A DNA stretch of 64,000 nt from Bagarius yarrelli. Lineage: Eukaryota; Chordata; Actinopteri; Siluriformes; Sisoridae. The notes under the pieces were generated by a model that was not told the origin of the DNA, searched no databases, and worked only from the letters and a program-made list of their open reading frames with translations. Positions 21,536 to 32,580 of the stretch are shown in pieces. The DNA is taken from NCBI GenBank assembly GCA_005784505.1, contig VCAZ01000179.1, positions 209,281 through 273,280 of the forward strand, in the 5' to 3' direction. The translations under genes were made by a program, and so were the position numbers. How positions within the stretch are numbered: position 1 is the first letter of the stretch; every line of letters begins with the position of its first letter.

Positions 21536-21767
21536 CTACTTGGTCTTATATTTGAGTCTTGAAAAAAGAAAAAGTCTGTCTATTTGTCATACTTGTACCC
21601 TTTTAAGATTTACACTAAATTAAAAAACCCATTACAACACTAAACTAGTACTTGAAGTACTTGAGTACTTGAAGTTTACTACTTTTACATGGAAAAAAAA
21701 ACTTCGATACAATTTTGATCAATGAAAAATAGACAGTAAAACATAACAAATTCACTAGCAGGTAGTT

Positions 21768-21878
21768 AGGGAAGGTGGTAGTGCAGTGGTTAAGGTGTTG
21801 GACTGCTAATTGGAAGATCAGGGATTGATTCCCAGCATCAGCAATTTGCTACTGTTGGGCCCCTCTAAAGTAACTCTA
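21768..21878 (+). repeat. SINE-1, 3'-truncated
   Basis: A good head copy: 'ggtggtagtgcagtggttaa' gives the A box and 'agggattgattcccag' the B box. It ends after 'tgctactgttgggcccctc'. Confidence 0.9.
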
Positions 21879-22119
21879 GAAGAAAAAATCACTACACATC
21901 AATGAGTTCTTGCAGTCTCTCACAGTCATAAGTAAATCATTGACGTTTCCAACACAGGAAAGTTGTACCAAATCAGATAAGCTGCAGGCTTAAGGATCCA
22001 TGTGTCAAGGATTTATCGAATTTTAAATTGTAAGAGTAATGCAGAGGGGAAAATCCAAAACACAATCCCTCTTTATCCTTTAAATAGACAGTGATGATTC
22101 ACAGGAGAAATAGTAAATA
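21879..22119. other. No recognisable feature
   Basis: Short AT-rich spacer. Confidence 0.35.
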
Positions 22120-22576
22120 ATTCTATAGTCTAGTAAATAAGACTCTCTTTGGGGATCTCTTATCATAGAAGCAGTCATCTGACGTTTGGGGCCCATGTTA
22201 ACATTGAGATTGCCAGGTCCCATTTCAAAACTTACCCATATCATGCCCCAAACCTTTCACAAACTCCATTCTTGAAAAGGGGCTCATGGGACCCCCTGGC
22301 TCCATGGCAGATTCCCAGGCTCTATGGTAGACCCATACCTTGCTTGTCCCTTATGCCCCTATGAAACATGACTTCTTGTATAGACTGAGGGTTGGGGGAT
22401 CTCTCCACACATCCACCAAGACCACTGAATATTCCCTGGCCTGATGGGAATCCTTTTCTATCTCCCATTTTGGGCATGTCATCAGGCCAATTCAAGCCAG
22501 GCCTGATTTCTGTAAAGCTGCTATGAAACAATCCCGATAGTTAAAAGCCCTATATAAATAAAGGTGACTTGACTCT
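22120..22576 (-). repeat. Rpt-A' related element, long copy
   Basis: The right end on the plus strand reads 'ctgtaaagctgctatgaaac', 'aaaagccctatataaata' and 'aaggtgacttgact', the reverse complement of the 17507 start. The left ~370 bp ('ccccctggctccatggcag', 'gcccctatgaaacatgact') are C-rich and unlike the other copies, so either a longer family member or a neighbouring repeat is included. The left boundary is approximate. Confidence 0.6.
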
Positions 22577-24365
22577 CTCGAAAGTTAAGAAACCATGCAA
22601 CCGGGAAGACTTGGAAATAAGAGTGTAAAACACGTGCTGTTATAGTCTATAGGACAGAATATCAATTGTCTCTAAACAACTAATGATGTTAACATTTGCT
22701 GCAATGGTGCACCTTTTTCCAGGCTATTGTGACAAAAGTTTTTAGGACAGAAAATTTAGCATGTTTATGAAAAAAAAAAAGCTACTGCAGAAACAAATGC
22801 TTTGAAGTACATGTTAATAGTGAGCTTACTATGATGTTTAAAAACCACAGCTATAAAATAATCATGTAGGATAGCTTTGGAAGCTTTAGAATTTTACAGG
22901 CTCTTTGTCTGATAGTTGGAGTTAACGTTTCACCACAATGTAGGTGTAGGAGCGCCTAAAAAAGACAGGGAATTTATAACACAGCCATACCACCAAATGC
23001 AAATTTTGAACATAGCAGTTAATGTCGACCAAAGTTTGCATATTTGTTTTTTGGTTTTTTTACCGCACGAGGATCGGTTTAACTTGTGGTAATTGTGATT
23101 GCATCATTGTGAAATCCTTGAGGGACCGTCTTTTGACAGCATTGGCCAATTAAAATACAGGGAATCGAACATTTTATGATGTGATGTTAGGAAAAAATAG
23201 AAAATTTAGCAGTTTTCTCCAGTTCAGGCATCATCACCATATGCTTAGTCATTTTAAAAACACATAAACATTTCTTGCAGTCAATTTAAACTTTTGGATA
23301 ATTTTAGCATCAAAAATTGGTGTTGTTTTCATGACATGTACTAGGTCTGCCTCAAAAAGTGAACTTTTTGTCAATGAGTATACAACATTATGTAGCCTAC
23401 TATAAATAATAAGAAAACACAGTGCTTAAGTGAAAAGTGAGTGGAGGGTTTGTGTGATTGTGCCTTTGCAGCACAGGACTCAGCAGGAGGCAGCAGTCAG
23501 AGTCTGATTATCGTTTTTTTTTTTTTTATAGTCTCAAAACCTTTCATTTCCTGCTTGCTCTAAAGACTGTATGAGGTCGGTTTTCTTATTTCGACCTTTC
23601 TCTGTTTGAGCTGGAAAAATCAAGCTTCATTAGAAATGTCAAACAAGAAAAAAATAGTTTGACAGTTTAATAGCTTAGCTAATATTTAAATCATGGCCAA
23701 ATTAGCTAAAGGTGCAGTAGGACATTGTGGAAAATGCTAACTATAGCCTGATAGCAGTGATAGTGCGTGTCTCACCCTTTTTGCAAAATGCTGTCCAAAG
23801 CCTTCTGAATGTATGACACAGACTTGATGACCAGAGACAACAAAACCACAATACATCATGTGTCAATTACCGGTGAGAAAAGTTTATTGTTCAAATAAAC
23901 AGTAACAGTATCAAAATACCAAATATAAAAATAGCACCCGATTACACGCTGCTACATGCTGTTGTAGTTAAGCTAATTCGTTACGATACACAAACTACAT
24001 AAGCTATGAGTTACTATCAATACACATTACACCATATTCTAATCTGTCCGAAAGAAATACTGTAACCATGATATACCATGATAAACCATGAAATACTGTA
24101 ACCATGACCTTTAATTCCTGTAGTCGACTCCAGTGTGGAAACACAACACAGAAATTAACTTGGGTTTTCATGTAGTTTTGAACCAGACTTTTTCCGCAGT
24201 ACGTGAACGCGCTAATGAGGTATCCTGTCTGCGCGAACAAAGTAAGAGTAGGTACACAAATAAATAACTTAAAAGGCAGGAAAGCCTATCATAGTATTTG
24301 GATCAAACATTTGGATTGGACAAACATTTCTTGGTTCTATGTCTTCCACAAAATATATGTTTTGA
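22577..24365. other. Long stretch with no recognised feature
   Basis: 1.8 kb of AT-rich DNA with an A run at 22771, a T run at 23515-23526 and a small local tandem 'actgtaaccatga' at 24060-24107. No frame over 78 codons and no repeat family was recognised. Confidence 0.4.
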
Positions 24366-24412
24366 GTAGTAGCGCAGTGGTCAAGGTGTTGGACTGCTAA
24401 TTAGAAAATCGG
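24366..24412 (+). repeat. SINE-1 head fragment
   Basis: Only 'gtagtagcgcagtggtcaag' and 'gtgttggactgctaattag' remain, truncated right after 'gaaaatcgg'. Confidence 0.85.
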
Positions 24413-25104
24413 ATTTCTTTACATTTTTCACAAGGGAAATCAGGTTTGGTCAGCCTTTTAGAATTAGTACACAGGATTAGCCAGGATTTAAAGTCGGACA
24501 GGATTGGTTAACTTTTCTGGTGGAAATTCTTTGTTTATGTGAGGCCCATCCACAAGCATATGGAATACTTTGTGTTTTTGTTTTAACTTCTGATAACTTC
24601 TGTTGCTCTAAATATAGGACTATGATTACGTCTCAGTCTATATTTACCCTGTTTTCTCCTCCGGTTTTCCTTATTTCCTCATTGCACTGATATAAATATA
24701 ATTGGTAAAACACCTAACAGCATGTCGAGACAAGTCCAAAAGAAGCAAAGCTTCCTCTGCCAAGAATGTTATTTTCAGATATCTGATGATTTGCTGAGTG
24801 TTATCTCACATACTGTACACCATGCGGACTTCCCAGTGTGTAAAAATAAAGGCCTTATATACAGTACATACCTAAATATAAACAATAAATAAAATACTTG
24901 CATGTAAAAATATTGAAATAATATAACAACAAAATTAATAATGTTATTTCAACTGTCACAAGGCTAGATGCAAACCTTTGTTGTTAGAAACACCATACCT
25001 TTTTTAATATTCTTTTTTTTCTTCATGATAGAATTATACAATAGATAATAACATGTACCGGAAAACCCATGTAATCCATGTATCATAAATTCGAATACGT
25101 ATTA
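24413..25104. other. No recognisable feature
   Basis: AT-rich. No family or coding sign was seen. Confidence 0.4.
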
Positions 25105-25240
25105 TTAGGGTTGGTGTTCGAAGGAAAGGGGTTGAAACCCCACTGCCAAGCCTGCCACTGCCATTAAGCAAGGCCCTTAACCCTTTTTTGTACCAAGAGC
25201 GCCAGCATCATCTCGATCCCAACTTACCAAACGGATATGC
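25105..25240 (+). repeat. SINE-4 partial
   Basis: 'gcctgccactgccattaagc', 'ggcccttaaccc' and 'cggatatgcaaagaaatat' match the body and 3' part of the copies at 53930 and 38668. The head is worn. Confidence 0.65.
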
Positions 25241-25780
25241 AAAGAAATATCTATTGTATTTATTTTTAATAAAATACAAAAATATTTGCATGATTTGTTA
25301 GAATGATAGATATTTTTATTCCAGAACGTTCTAAAATGTTTATTAGGTCTTTTAATTATTGAAAGTAAATTAAATTCCTACAACTGGCCATAAAGGGAAG
25401 GGAGCGATTATTGGTGTTACAGTGTCAGTGGAAGCTCCTAATACTGTATGTGTTCGATTAACTGAAAGATTATTATTCTCGACACTTCTAGTTTTTTCTT
25501 GCTTGCCTACAGTGACTAACACATTAATAAAACATCAACAGTTCGACACTTAACACACGTACTGCAAATCCTTACAACGCAACCAAATACAGAATTGTGC
25601 TGCAACCAACACAGATCACAACGGAAAACTTTTAAGGGGACCTCTAAAAAAGTGACAAGGTCCGGCTGGGACCTGTTTATCATTAATTAACCTGTTAACC
25701 CTTTTAAAAGTCGTACGATTATTACGGCTAATAATATCCAAAAGACCAAGGAAACATAAAACAGGACGACAAAAAGTCTA
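25241..25780. other. No recognisable feature
   Basis: AT-rich spacer with no match to other parts of the window. Confidence 0.4.
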
Positions 25781-25963
25781 CGTTTACAGCATATAGCAGA
25801 CGCCATTATACAGAGCAACTTACATTTATCTCTTTTATACAACTGAGCAATTGGGGGTTAAGGGTCTTGCTCAGGTGCCCAGCAGTGGCAGCTTGGCAGC
25901 TCTGGGAATCAAACCCTGATCTTCCAATTCTAATACCTATAACCACTGTGCTACCACTTCCCC
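25781..25963 (-). repeat. SINE-1, full length
   Basis: Tail 'atatagcagacgccattata', spacer 'actgagcaattgggggttaa', body 'aggtgcccagcagtggcagc', and head 'ataaccactgtgctaccact'. It abuts the LINE 3' tail that starts at 25964. Confidence 0.92.
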
Positions 25964-26085
25964 ACACATTTACAGCATTAAGCATGCTCTTGTCCAGAGC
26001 GATGTACCAGAGTGCTTTGAGTCTCATCATTGAACAGTTCAATACTGGTACAATAGATCATAAAACATCCCAAAGGAACTGTTAA
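25964..26085 (-). mobile_element. L2-like LINE 3' tail
   Basis: 'gcattaagcatgctcttgtc', 'cagagcgatgtaccagag' and 'gctttgagtctcatcattga' match the end of the LINE at 36884 and, inverted, the end at 26800-26900. Only the last ~120 bp of the element are present, as expected of severe 5' truncation. Confidence 0.75.
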
Positions 26086-26249
26086 AATAAGCAGCATTAA
26101 TCCTTTTTTTTATAATAAATGAAAAGTACTAGGCACGTACCTTTTAGTTCATTAATAAAAATATTGACCAATAGTCACTGAACAATAAGCAGGTTTTGAA
26201 CAAGAATGTTACGATTTGGATTTCCTTTGAAACATTCACGTTATAATCA

Positions 26250-26588
26250 GTGCTAGTTGCAACTAGCTCCTGGCGGCCCTACCTCCAAACGCAATTCGTC
26301 CTATGCAGATGATTCAGAATGCACATGTTGTTTTCAACCCAACAAAGTTTTTACACACCACCTCACTGTAGCTGCACAGATTCCTCGCATTCCACCATGC
26401 TTCCTCAAAGCCACAAGTACTGCTCAACTAGTCCCACCATCCCTTAGGATGCAGGGTAGGTCTGCCTCAAGATTTTTCTCTCTTTTGGGACCAAGATGCT
26501 GGAATGAACTTCCCACTGGCTGTCTTCAAGAGACGTTTAAAGACCCAGCTTTTTCTCAAATACCTAGAGCTCAACATTTAAAAAAAAA
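26250..26588 (+). pseudogene. L2-like LINE, C-terminal coding remnant
   Basis: The frame around 26257-26700 contains the family's C-terminal signature: a QLVPPSLRMQGRSASRFFSLLGPRCWNELP stretch, the ARLVPPSLRxxGRxASRxFSxLxPxxWNELP block that follows the reverse transcriptase domain in fish L2-type LINEs. A segment like 'agagacgtttaaagaccca' corresponds to FKRRLKT after a frameshift. The upstream QLAPGG...CFQPNKVFTHH part is the degraded NaARLVxxxxxxxHIT region. Upstream coding is missing (5' truncation). The 3' untranslated region resumes at 26800 after a SINE insertion. Confidence 0.85.
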
Positions 26589-26594
26589 CCCATC

Positions 26595-26794
26595 CATTTA
26601 CGTTTGCAGCATTTGGCAGACGCTCTTCTCCAGAGCAACTTACATTTATCTTATTTATATTTATACAACTAAACAATTATTGGTTAAAGGCTTTGCTTAG
26701 AGGCCCAACAGTAGCGGCTTGGTGGAGCTGGAAAAGTAACCCACAATCTTCGGGTTGGTAGTCCAACACCTTAACCATGAACCACCACTTCCTG
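26595..26794 (-). repeat. SINE-1 inserted in a LINE 3' region
   Basis: Full length: tail 'gcatttggcagacgctcttc', body 'agaggcccaacagtagcggc', head 'tagtccaacaccttaaccat'. LINE sequence lies on both sides, so the SINE arrived later than the LINE. Confidence 0.92.
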
Positions 26795-26799
26795 TCATT

Positions 26800-26900
26800 T
26801 TGATTTGTGAACTATTGTACCAGTATTGAGCTGTTCAATAATGAGACTCAAAGCAATTTTGTATGTCGCTCTGGACAAATGTGTCTTCTAAATACATGTA
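26800..26900 (+). mobile_element. L2-like LINE 3' tail, continuation of 26250-26588
   Basis: 'gtaccagtattgagctgttc', 'aataatgagactcaaagc' and 'gtatgtcgctctggacaaat' match inverted 25964-26085. It ends 'gtgtcttctaaatac', a form of the SINE-1 end 'gcgtctgccaaatgc'. Confidence 0.82.
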
Positions 26901-27898
26901 TTTGCATTGGTTTCTGTATTTGTGTTTGTTTTGTGAGGCTTGAGATAGTTGTGTTTTCCTAAGCTTTCTCAGCCACTATATTTGCCCCATAAGCAATGAC
27001 CTGATTGGGTATGTAATAAAAAAATTTCACACTTGAAGTCACTTCTAAAGCAGTACAAATCTCTGCTAGTGGGTTTTCAGCTGTTGGTAATAGAATAACC
27101 TGTAACGCTCGATTCGGTGTTCGTGAACAACATGTGGGAAAAACTAACATGTAATCATGACCTTAGAGTGAAAACTTGAAAGAAAGTGTCCATCAATCGC
27201 AATAATAACGGCTGTTTAGTAGGTCACCTTGAACTAACAGTCTCTCAGCAGCACGATTCGGAGAAAACCTATGCCAGCTCCATCATTTCAGAAAGCATCA
27301 AACCATTAGTGGTCCTGATGTATACTGAGACATGGAGGTCACGCCAGCTGGTGTCTGACTGCTACTGACAATGCTGGACTGAACTGAAATCAGACTAGGA
27401 AAGCTCTAAGCTCAATTACCTGCTAGACAGGCTTAAAGGGTAAAAAAAGATTTCACAGATGGAAGCGTCAAAAACTGCAGGGACAGGCGTGTGAACATGC
27501 TTTCTGTGAGTCCCGTGTGGATGTAACTGGCACAATGACGTGATGCTCTCCTGTCTATATGTAAATGCTGACGCAAATTCAGCATTTTACCTCAGCAGGG
27601 GGTTTGATTTACAGTTGAAGAAAAAGACATTAAATATATTATTATCGAATATAACATTGGGAGTATTGGAAATAATAGGGATGTGACAATACAACCAATT
27701 TGTTTCCCAAATTTTGGAACTAATTTCCAAGAAAATCTTTTTAGAATTATATTATTATTATCATACTATCAAACTACTTTTTGAGGGCCACCTTGTCTAT
27801 AAATTGGCACAACATATTGCGATATTGCAATTGAATCGCACAACGATTGTCTAAATTGGAGTTTTTTGAAAATGATTGACTAAGGCATACTGAAATAA
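26901..27898. other. No recognised feature; possibly single copy
   Basis: Nearly 1 kb without repeat signature. The frame at 27186-27368 (60 codons) has no domain. The composition at 27140-27600 is balanced and could be functional non-coding DNA, which is untested. Confidence 0.3.
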
Positions 27899-28033
27899 GT
27901 GGTAGCTCAGTAATTAGGGTTATGGGTTCAATTACCAGAACAATAAATCTGCCACTGTGGCCTGTTGAGCAAGTTCTTCAACTGCTCTGTTGTATAAAAA
28001 GATAATTAAGGATGCTCAGGATAAAGGTGTCTT
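27899..28033 (+). repeat. SINE-1, left arm of a tail-to-tail pair
   Basis: The head 'gtggtagctcagtaattagg', B-box region 'atgggttcaattacc', body 'ctgccactgtggcctgttga' and a worn tail 'gatgctcaggataaaggtg' are readable. Confidence 0.88.
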
Positions 28034-28043
28034 TTTATTTATA

Positions 28044-28198
28044 CTTACAGCATTTGGCAGACATCCTTATCCAGAACGACTTACATTTATCTCTTTTACA
28101 CAACTGAGCAATTGAGGTTAATGGTCTTCCTAACTTGGTCCTGCTGGAAATCAAACCCCGATCTTCCAATTTGCAGCCCATCAACTTAACCACAGCAA
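28044..28198 (-). repeat. SINE-1, right arm of a tail-to-tail pair
   Basis: It opens with the tail 'catttggcagacatccttat'. The body has a small deletion that removes 'gctcaggggcccagcagtgg' ('ggtcttcctaacttggtcc'). The head 'catcaacttaaccacagc' is present. Confidence 0.88.
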
Positions 28199-28218
28199 AG
28201 TCAGCTTAAACAAATGAA

Positions 28219-28458
28219 TGTAATTGTCTTTATTTGTCACATATTGTCTGTTATTTGACTTCTAAAAATGTGTTTTTTAGTAAGTTGGGGATCAGAGCGC
28301 AGGGTCAGCTATGATACAGCGCCCCTGGAGCAGGAAGGGTTAAGAGTCTTGCTCAAGGACCCAACAGTGGCAGACTGGAGATACTGGGTCTTGAACCCAG
28401 GTCTTCCTGGTCTTCCAATCAACAACTTAACGCCTTAACCATTTGAGCCAGTAATGTA
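28219..28458 (-). repeat. SINE-4, full length
   Basis: On the plus strand it goes from the tail ('gtctttatttgtcacatatt') through 'gttggggatcagagcgcagg', 'acagcgcccctggagcagga', 'tcaaggacccaacagtggca' and 'ttgaacccaggtcttcc' (B box) to the head 'aacgccttaaccatttgagc'. It matches the opposite-strand copy at 53930. Confidence 0.88.
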
Positions 28459-29481
28459 TATTGCCAACTCTAAACAAAAAAGCATGCTTTTTATATCACT
28501 TGGGCAGCCATGTTGCTGCTGTAGCTAATGTACCATGGGAAATTTTTCATACCCCTACATTTAAAGTGTGATCCGAAGAAAAACTTTGTTTGAAGGGGTA
28601 TCTGGGCATTTCCTCTACCCCTACATCTTAAACCAGAAGAAAATCAACACAACCCTTCCTCTTCATATGAGTGCAGGAATCAAAGGGGTAAGAAAGAGGG
28701 GTAGGACTAAGGAGTATAAATGGGATTAGGCTAAATGGTCCATTTTTCAGTTCATAATGAATCTTAAAGTCGACTCTATTTGTACTGTAACTCAACTGAG
28801 AAAAAAAGTTTTATCCTTCTAAAACACTTTTTACTTCATGAAAATAAACCGATACAAATACTGTCAGTGTACTAGTGATGTTCTACTAGTTTAGCTTAAT
28901 AAAGTCTACTTGAAGTCTTCCTTTGGTGTAAAATAGTAAACTTAAAAACTACAAATCTCCACCTAAAGTAAGACAGATAGACTTAGACTTTCTTTTTGTC
29001 CGTTTCATAGTAATCCTCTGTGATTTCCAGGAGACGTGTGAGTCACATTGTTCAACAGTCCTCCTGGAAACAATCCAAAGCCATCCGATCGTGTTTACAT
29101 CAGTGACAATGATAGATTTTGTACATTTTTGAGATGTTTATAAATGAATAATTTACCGATCTGTTATTTTAAGGAACATTTCCTCGTTATTGAACACAGT
29201 GCAGCACAAAACTAAACACTATTGGTTGCTTTAACTGTCAGTCATATGTCGTCCGGGGCAGGCATTAGCTATTCAAAGTGGCCAAGGTTCCCAGACCTTC
29301 TGCCAACAGTCTGAAGGTTTGGCTATACGAGACTATAGTAAGATAGACTGCAACTTGTCTGTACATTGGTCAGTCAAAGCCAAGTAGCCTTGAGTATCCT
29401 TTTATTTAATTTATCCTTAATCAGTCCCCAAAAAATAAACTATAATCATACTTATTTCTTGTTTAAAGTAAGTACACTAAC
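28459..29481. other. No assigned feature
   Basis: The words 'cccctacatttaaag' and 'cccctacatcttaaa' with a distal 'aagaggggtagga' (28550-28710) look like the paired ends of a short DNA element, but the arms are too diverged to draw. The rest is AT-rich. Confidence 0.3.
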
Positions 29482-29958
29482 AGTACAGTGGACATGATTT
29501 TGTCATGTAGGAATGTAGGATGTGACCCTGGATTAATGTCCTTAGTTGAACCTGGATCATCATTTCAATCAACCAACAATCTGATGTCCATTTTTAAATC
29601 CTTCCTTTTTTTGTCCACAAGCAAACAGACAAACTTATGCTGAAAAATATTGGATTGGCTGAGACTGAAAATTCATTGATGAGTTAATTTGTTTGCACAT
29701 TCATGTTGTATACAATTATTTAGTACAGCATGTCATGTATTAAATATGTCACTTAAGTATGTAATGTTTTCTTGTTTAATAAATGCATTTATAATATTAC
29801 ATTTTGGTTTCCAAGAAGGGAAAGATTTAAAAATAGACTGACACATACTGATGGCATAAAATGGATATGACTGGTTGATTGGAATGTTGATTAACAAAGG
29901 ATATTAATCCAGGATCACATCCTACATAGCAAAATCATGTCCTCTTCAACAGTACACA
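29482..29958. mobile_element. MITE with ~95-bp terminal inverted repeats
   Basis: The left arm (29482-29580) has 'gtggacatgattttgtcatg', 'taggatgtgaccctggatta' and 'catttcaatcaaccaac'. The right arm (29865-29958), read inverted, gives 'aggacatgattttgctatgt', 'aggatgtgatcctggattaa' and 'cattccaatcaaccag'. The arms match at roughly 80%, with a 285-bp AT-rich centre and no transposase. The superfamily is not determined. Confidence 0.82.
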
Positions 29959-30602
29959 CACAAATAAAACGTATAAAGTTTTAGTGAAGTATCAAGGATT
30001 GCAATTTTAAAGCTAAACATACAAAAGTCAAATCTATAAAATATCCTACAAAAAAAAAAATCTCAGTTACATCTTCTAAAGCTAAAGCGGAGTTAATACT
30101 TATCGTAAAACCCTTTTCACGTACATTTCTCATCATTAAGTAGCCTGACTCATGCTGGGATTGTGTTAGGGATGATGTATTAAAAAAAAAGACCAGGGGT
30201 CAGAATTGTATTGCGATTTAATGACACATTAAGTGGGTTATCCTAAGACTAAGGGCAAGCCTGCTGAAATAAATCTTCTGTCTTACCTTCATACACACAC
30301 ACAAACAGCCAAACAGAAAACAACTGGGGCAACAGCAGTGAGTCACACCACTTCCTGGAGAACTGCATTTTTCTCCAAACTACAAAGAAAAAGATGTAAA
30401 GGGGCATCTGTTGTTTTTTTTTTTTACTTAACAATATGACAGACTGACATCATTAGTGTGTCCCTTATATTTCTGTCGTGCAGGACAAACAAACCTTGAT
30501 CAGATTTGTCCTGAGGAGAAAAGAAAAGGCAATTTCTAGGCATAATGATAAGGGAGGGCAGATCGGTGAGTCATTGAGGAAAGACGAAATGATGGAGAAA
30601 GC
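29959..30602. other. No recognised feature
   Basis: AT-rich with runs of A at 30050 and T at 30415. Frames of 61-68 codons at 30233-30439 on both strands lack support. Confidence 0.4.
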
Positions 30603-30608
30603 TACAAG

Positions 30609-30642
<34 letters not shown>

Positions 30643-30725
30643 GAGAGATGGGAGAAAGAGGGAGAGGGAGAGAAAAATATATTGAAGAAAGGGAGAGAGA
30701 GCAAGAGAGATGGGAAAAAGAGAGG
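30603..30725. repeat. GA/GGGA microsatellite
   Basis: A degenerate 'gagagagagggagagaga' tract. It explains the Glu/Arg-rich (+) and Ser/Leu-rich (-) 89-90-codon frames. Confidence 0.95.
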
Positions 30726-30837
30726 AGGGAACACACAACTTTTGGATTAATATAATATCATGGGGTCATGGATTAAGCAGACGCACACAGACCTTACCTC
30801 ACTGCTGACGACAACACCAAACTTTCATTGCGCATCT

Positions 30838-30861
30838 CACACACACACACAAACACACACA

Positions 30862-30892
<31 letters not shown>
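30838..30892. repeat. CA microsatellite
   Basis: (CA)n with a few AA interruptions. Confidence 0.97.
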
Positions 30893-30894
<2 letters not shown>

Positions 30895-31398
30895 CTGCAG
30901 TTCCCACATCTGCCTTCTCAGTTGAATGCGTTTGTTTTAGACAACCGAGGCATCAAATTTCTGTCTGTATGAGATAAAAGAGCGTAGAATCAAGTGTGTG
31001 TGGGTGTGTTTGTGTGTGCTTGTAAACACAGCTTTTTTTTGCCCTGTGTAAATCCAAGGTACGTGCCCCAGGCTCTGCAGCACTGTTTCCCCGTTAAACC
31101 CACACACACACACACACGAACCAAAACACAGCAGATCCATAACACATGCAATATTTTTGTCTCATCTTATTACTGTTTGGCAAGCAAGCTGAAGTGCTGT
31201 ACTCTACAGCGTGACGTCCACATGACTTCAGCAATGACGTCTACGCTGTCATGCTGTTGAAACCAACTTTGTGAAGGACGAAGGATCACTCTGTAATTCC
31301 AGCTCAGAGACTATAAAGTATTTGCCGCACATGTTCTAGCTGAGACAAATGCTAAGTGAATGCTGATGTTTCTAATTCTATGCTAGTGTTTATTACAT
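30893..31398. other. No recognised feature; two short GT/CA runs facing each other
   Basis: 'gtgtgtgtgggtgtgtttgt' near 30993 and 'cacacacacacacacgaacc' near 31099 are complementary and could pair. Otherwise there is nothing. Confidence 0.45.
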
Positions 31399-31482
31399 CA
31401 CATTTACAGCATTTGGCAGATGTCCTTATCCAGCACAACTTACATTTATTTCTTTCATACAACTGATCAATTGAAGATGAAA
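31399..31482 (-). repeat. SINE-1 tail fragment
   Basis: Only 'catttggcagatgtccttat', 'acttacatttatttctttc' and 'actgatcaattg' are present. The body and head are absent. Confidence 0.85.
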
Positions 31483-31844
31483 GAAGGAAAAAAAAAATGT
31501 AAAATTTGTAACTGCAACTTCCATTGGCTTTTCACTGACGCAAATATAGTTTGAACGGCTCCTCGCCGTACGCACATCTTATCTGGCGTTCGTTTCGGTT
31601 CGTTTGTAGGCCGATAATTCTTTGTAAGCAGACGCAGATTTCTTGCAACATTTGTATGCCGAGGCTTTATCATTTAATGAAATCTCTCAGTTTTGAAATA
31701 AGACATTTCTAGCTATTATCCAACTCCAACAACATGTACCTGCAATGCTAGGATCAGGTAAGATAATGTTAAATCTTCTAAAGTAATTCATCTGCTTGAT
31801 TTGTATAAATATTTCTTCATTACAGAGCTAAAACGAGCAGACCT
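31483..31844. other. No recognisable feature
   Basis: Unique-looking, with no coding or repeat sign. Confidence 0.35.
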
Positions 31845-31915
31845 CCAGCTGTTTAGTGGTTAAGGTGTTAGACTGTTAATCAGAAGTTAGTGGAATTCAG
31901 TCCTTCAGTCACTTA
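31845..31915 (+). repeat. SINE-1 head fragment
   Basis: 'gtttagtggttaaggtgtta' and 'gactgttaatcagaag' lead into a worn B box and end before Rpt-A'. Confidence 0.8.
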
Positions 31916-31925
31916 CAGTTTACAA

Positions 31926-32262
31926 GTCAAATCAAGTCACCTTTATTTCTATTAACAATCAGGATTGTTTCAAAGCAGCTTTACAGAATAACATCAGAAA
32001 AGACATCATTGAACACTCATTAAAACACTTTATTTGATTTATATCTATAAATCAAGAGTCCCCAACTAAGCTCAGTCAGGGGGTCAGTTCTCCTCTGACC
32101 GGATAAATTAGTAGGTTCCATGCTGCAGTGAAGTTTCCGTGGACTTGTCTGGATGGCTGTCTAGAAGACAAGATATCACTAAGAAACTGCCTTATTGTCT
32201 TCAAGTGATGGTGGCTACAGTGAGCTTGGAATAACAAAGAACAGACAGATGTTAGTGTAGAT
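31926..32262 (+). repeat. Rpt-A' element
   Basis: It matches 17507-17884 in order: 'caagtcacctttatttct', 'gattgtttcaaagcagcttt', 'gagtccccaactaagctcag', 'tgccttattgtcttcaagtg' and 'gtgagcttggaataacaaag'. The 'gcaacggtggcaaggaacc' segment of that copy is deleted here. Confidence 0.88.
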
Positions 32263-32317
32263 GCCATTCAGCTTATGATATACAAATATATTGTGTGTTA
32301 TTGGAGGTGTTACATTA

Positions 32318-32433
32318 CAATCACCTCATTTACCCTATCCAGAGCAGCTCATGTTTATCTTATTTTTATATTTAACTATGCAGTTAAGGGTTAAGGGTCT
32401 TGCTTAGGGGCCCAGTAGTGCCATCTTGTAATG
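32318..32433 (-). repeat. SINE-1 fragment, tail and body
   Basis: 'ccctatccagagcagctcat' and 'aggggcccagtagtgccatc' are clear. It stops before the head. Confidence 0.8.
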
Positions 32434-32491
32434 TAATATAATGTATTATCTTTCGTTTTAAGTCTTCTAACTACACCCAGAACATACTGTA

Positions 32492-32580
32492 TACATTTAC
32501 AGCATTTGGCAGATGTCCTTAACCAGAGCGACTTACATTTATTTCATTTATACAACTGAGCAATTGGAGGTCAAGGGCAA
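32492..32580 (-). repeat. SINE-1 tail fragment
   Basis: 'catttggcagatgtccttaa', 'ccagagcgacttacattta' and 'actgagcaattggaggtcaa', cut before the body. Confidence 0.88.

Noticed and set aside
22149..22531. Facing 69- to 71-codon frames in a C-rich stretch as a small exon
   Set aside because: The stretch ends in Rpt-A' terminal sequence and has no splice-bounded conserved frame that I can recognise.
26257..26700. 147-codon frame as an intact gene
   Set aside because: Its middle is an L2-like LINE C-terminus and its end runs into a reverse-oriented SINE.
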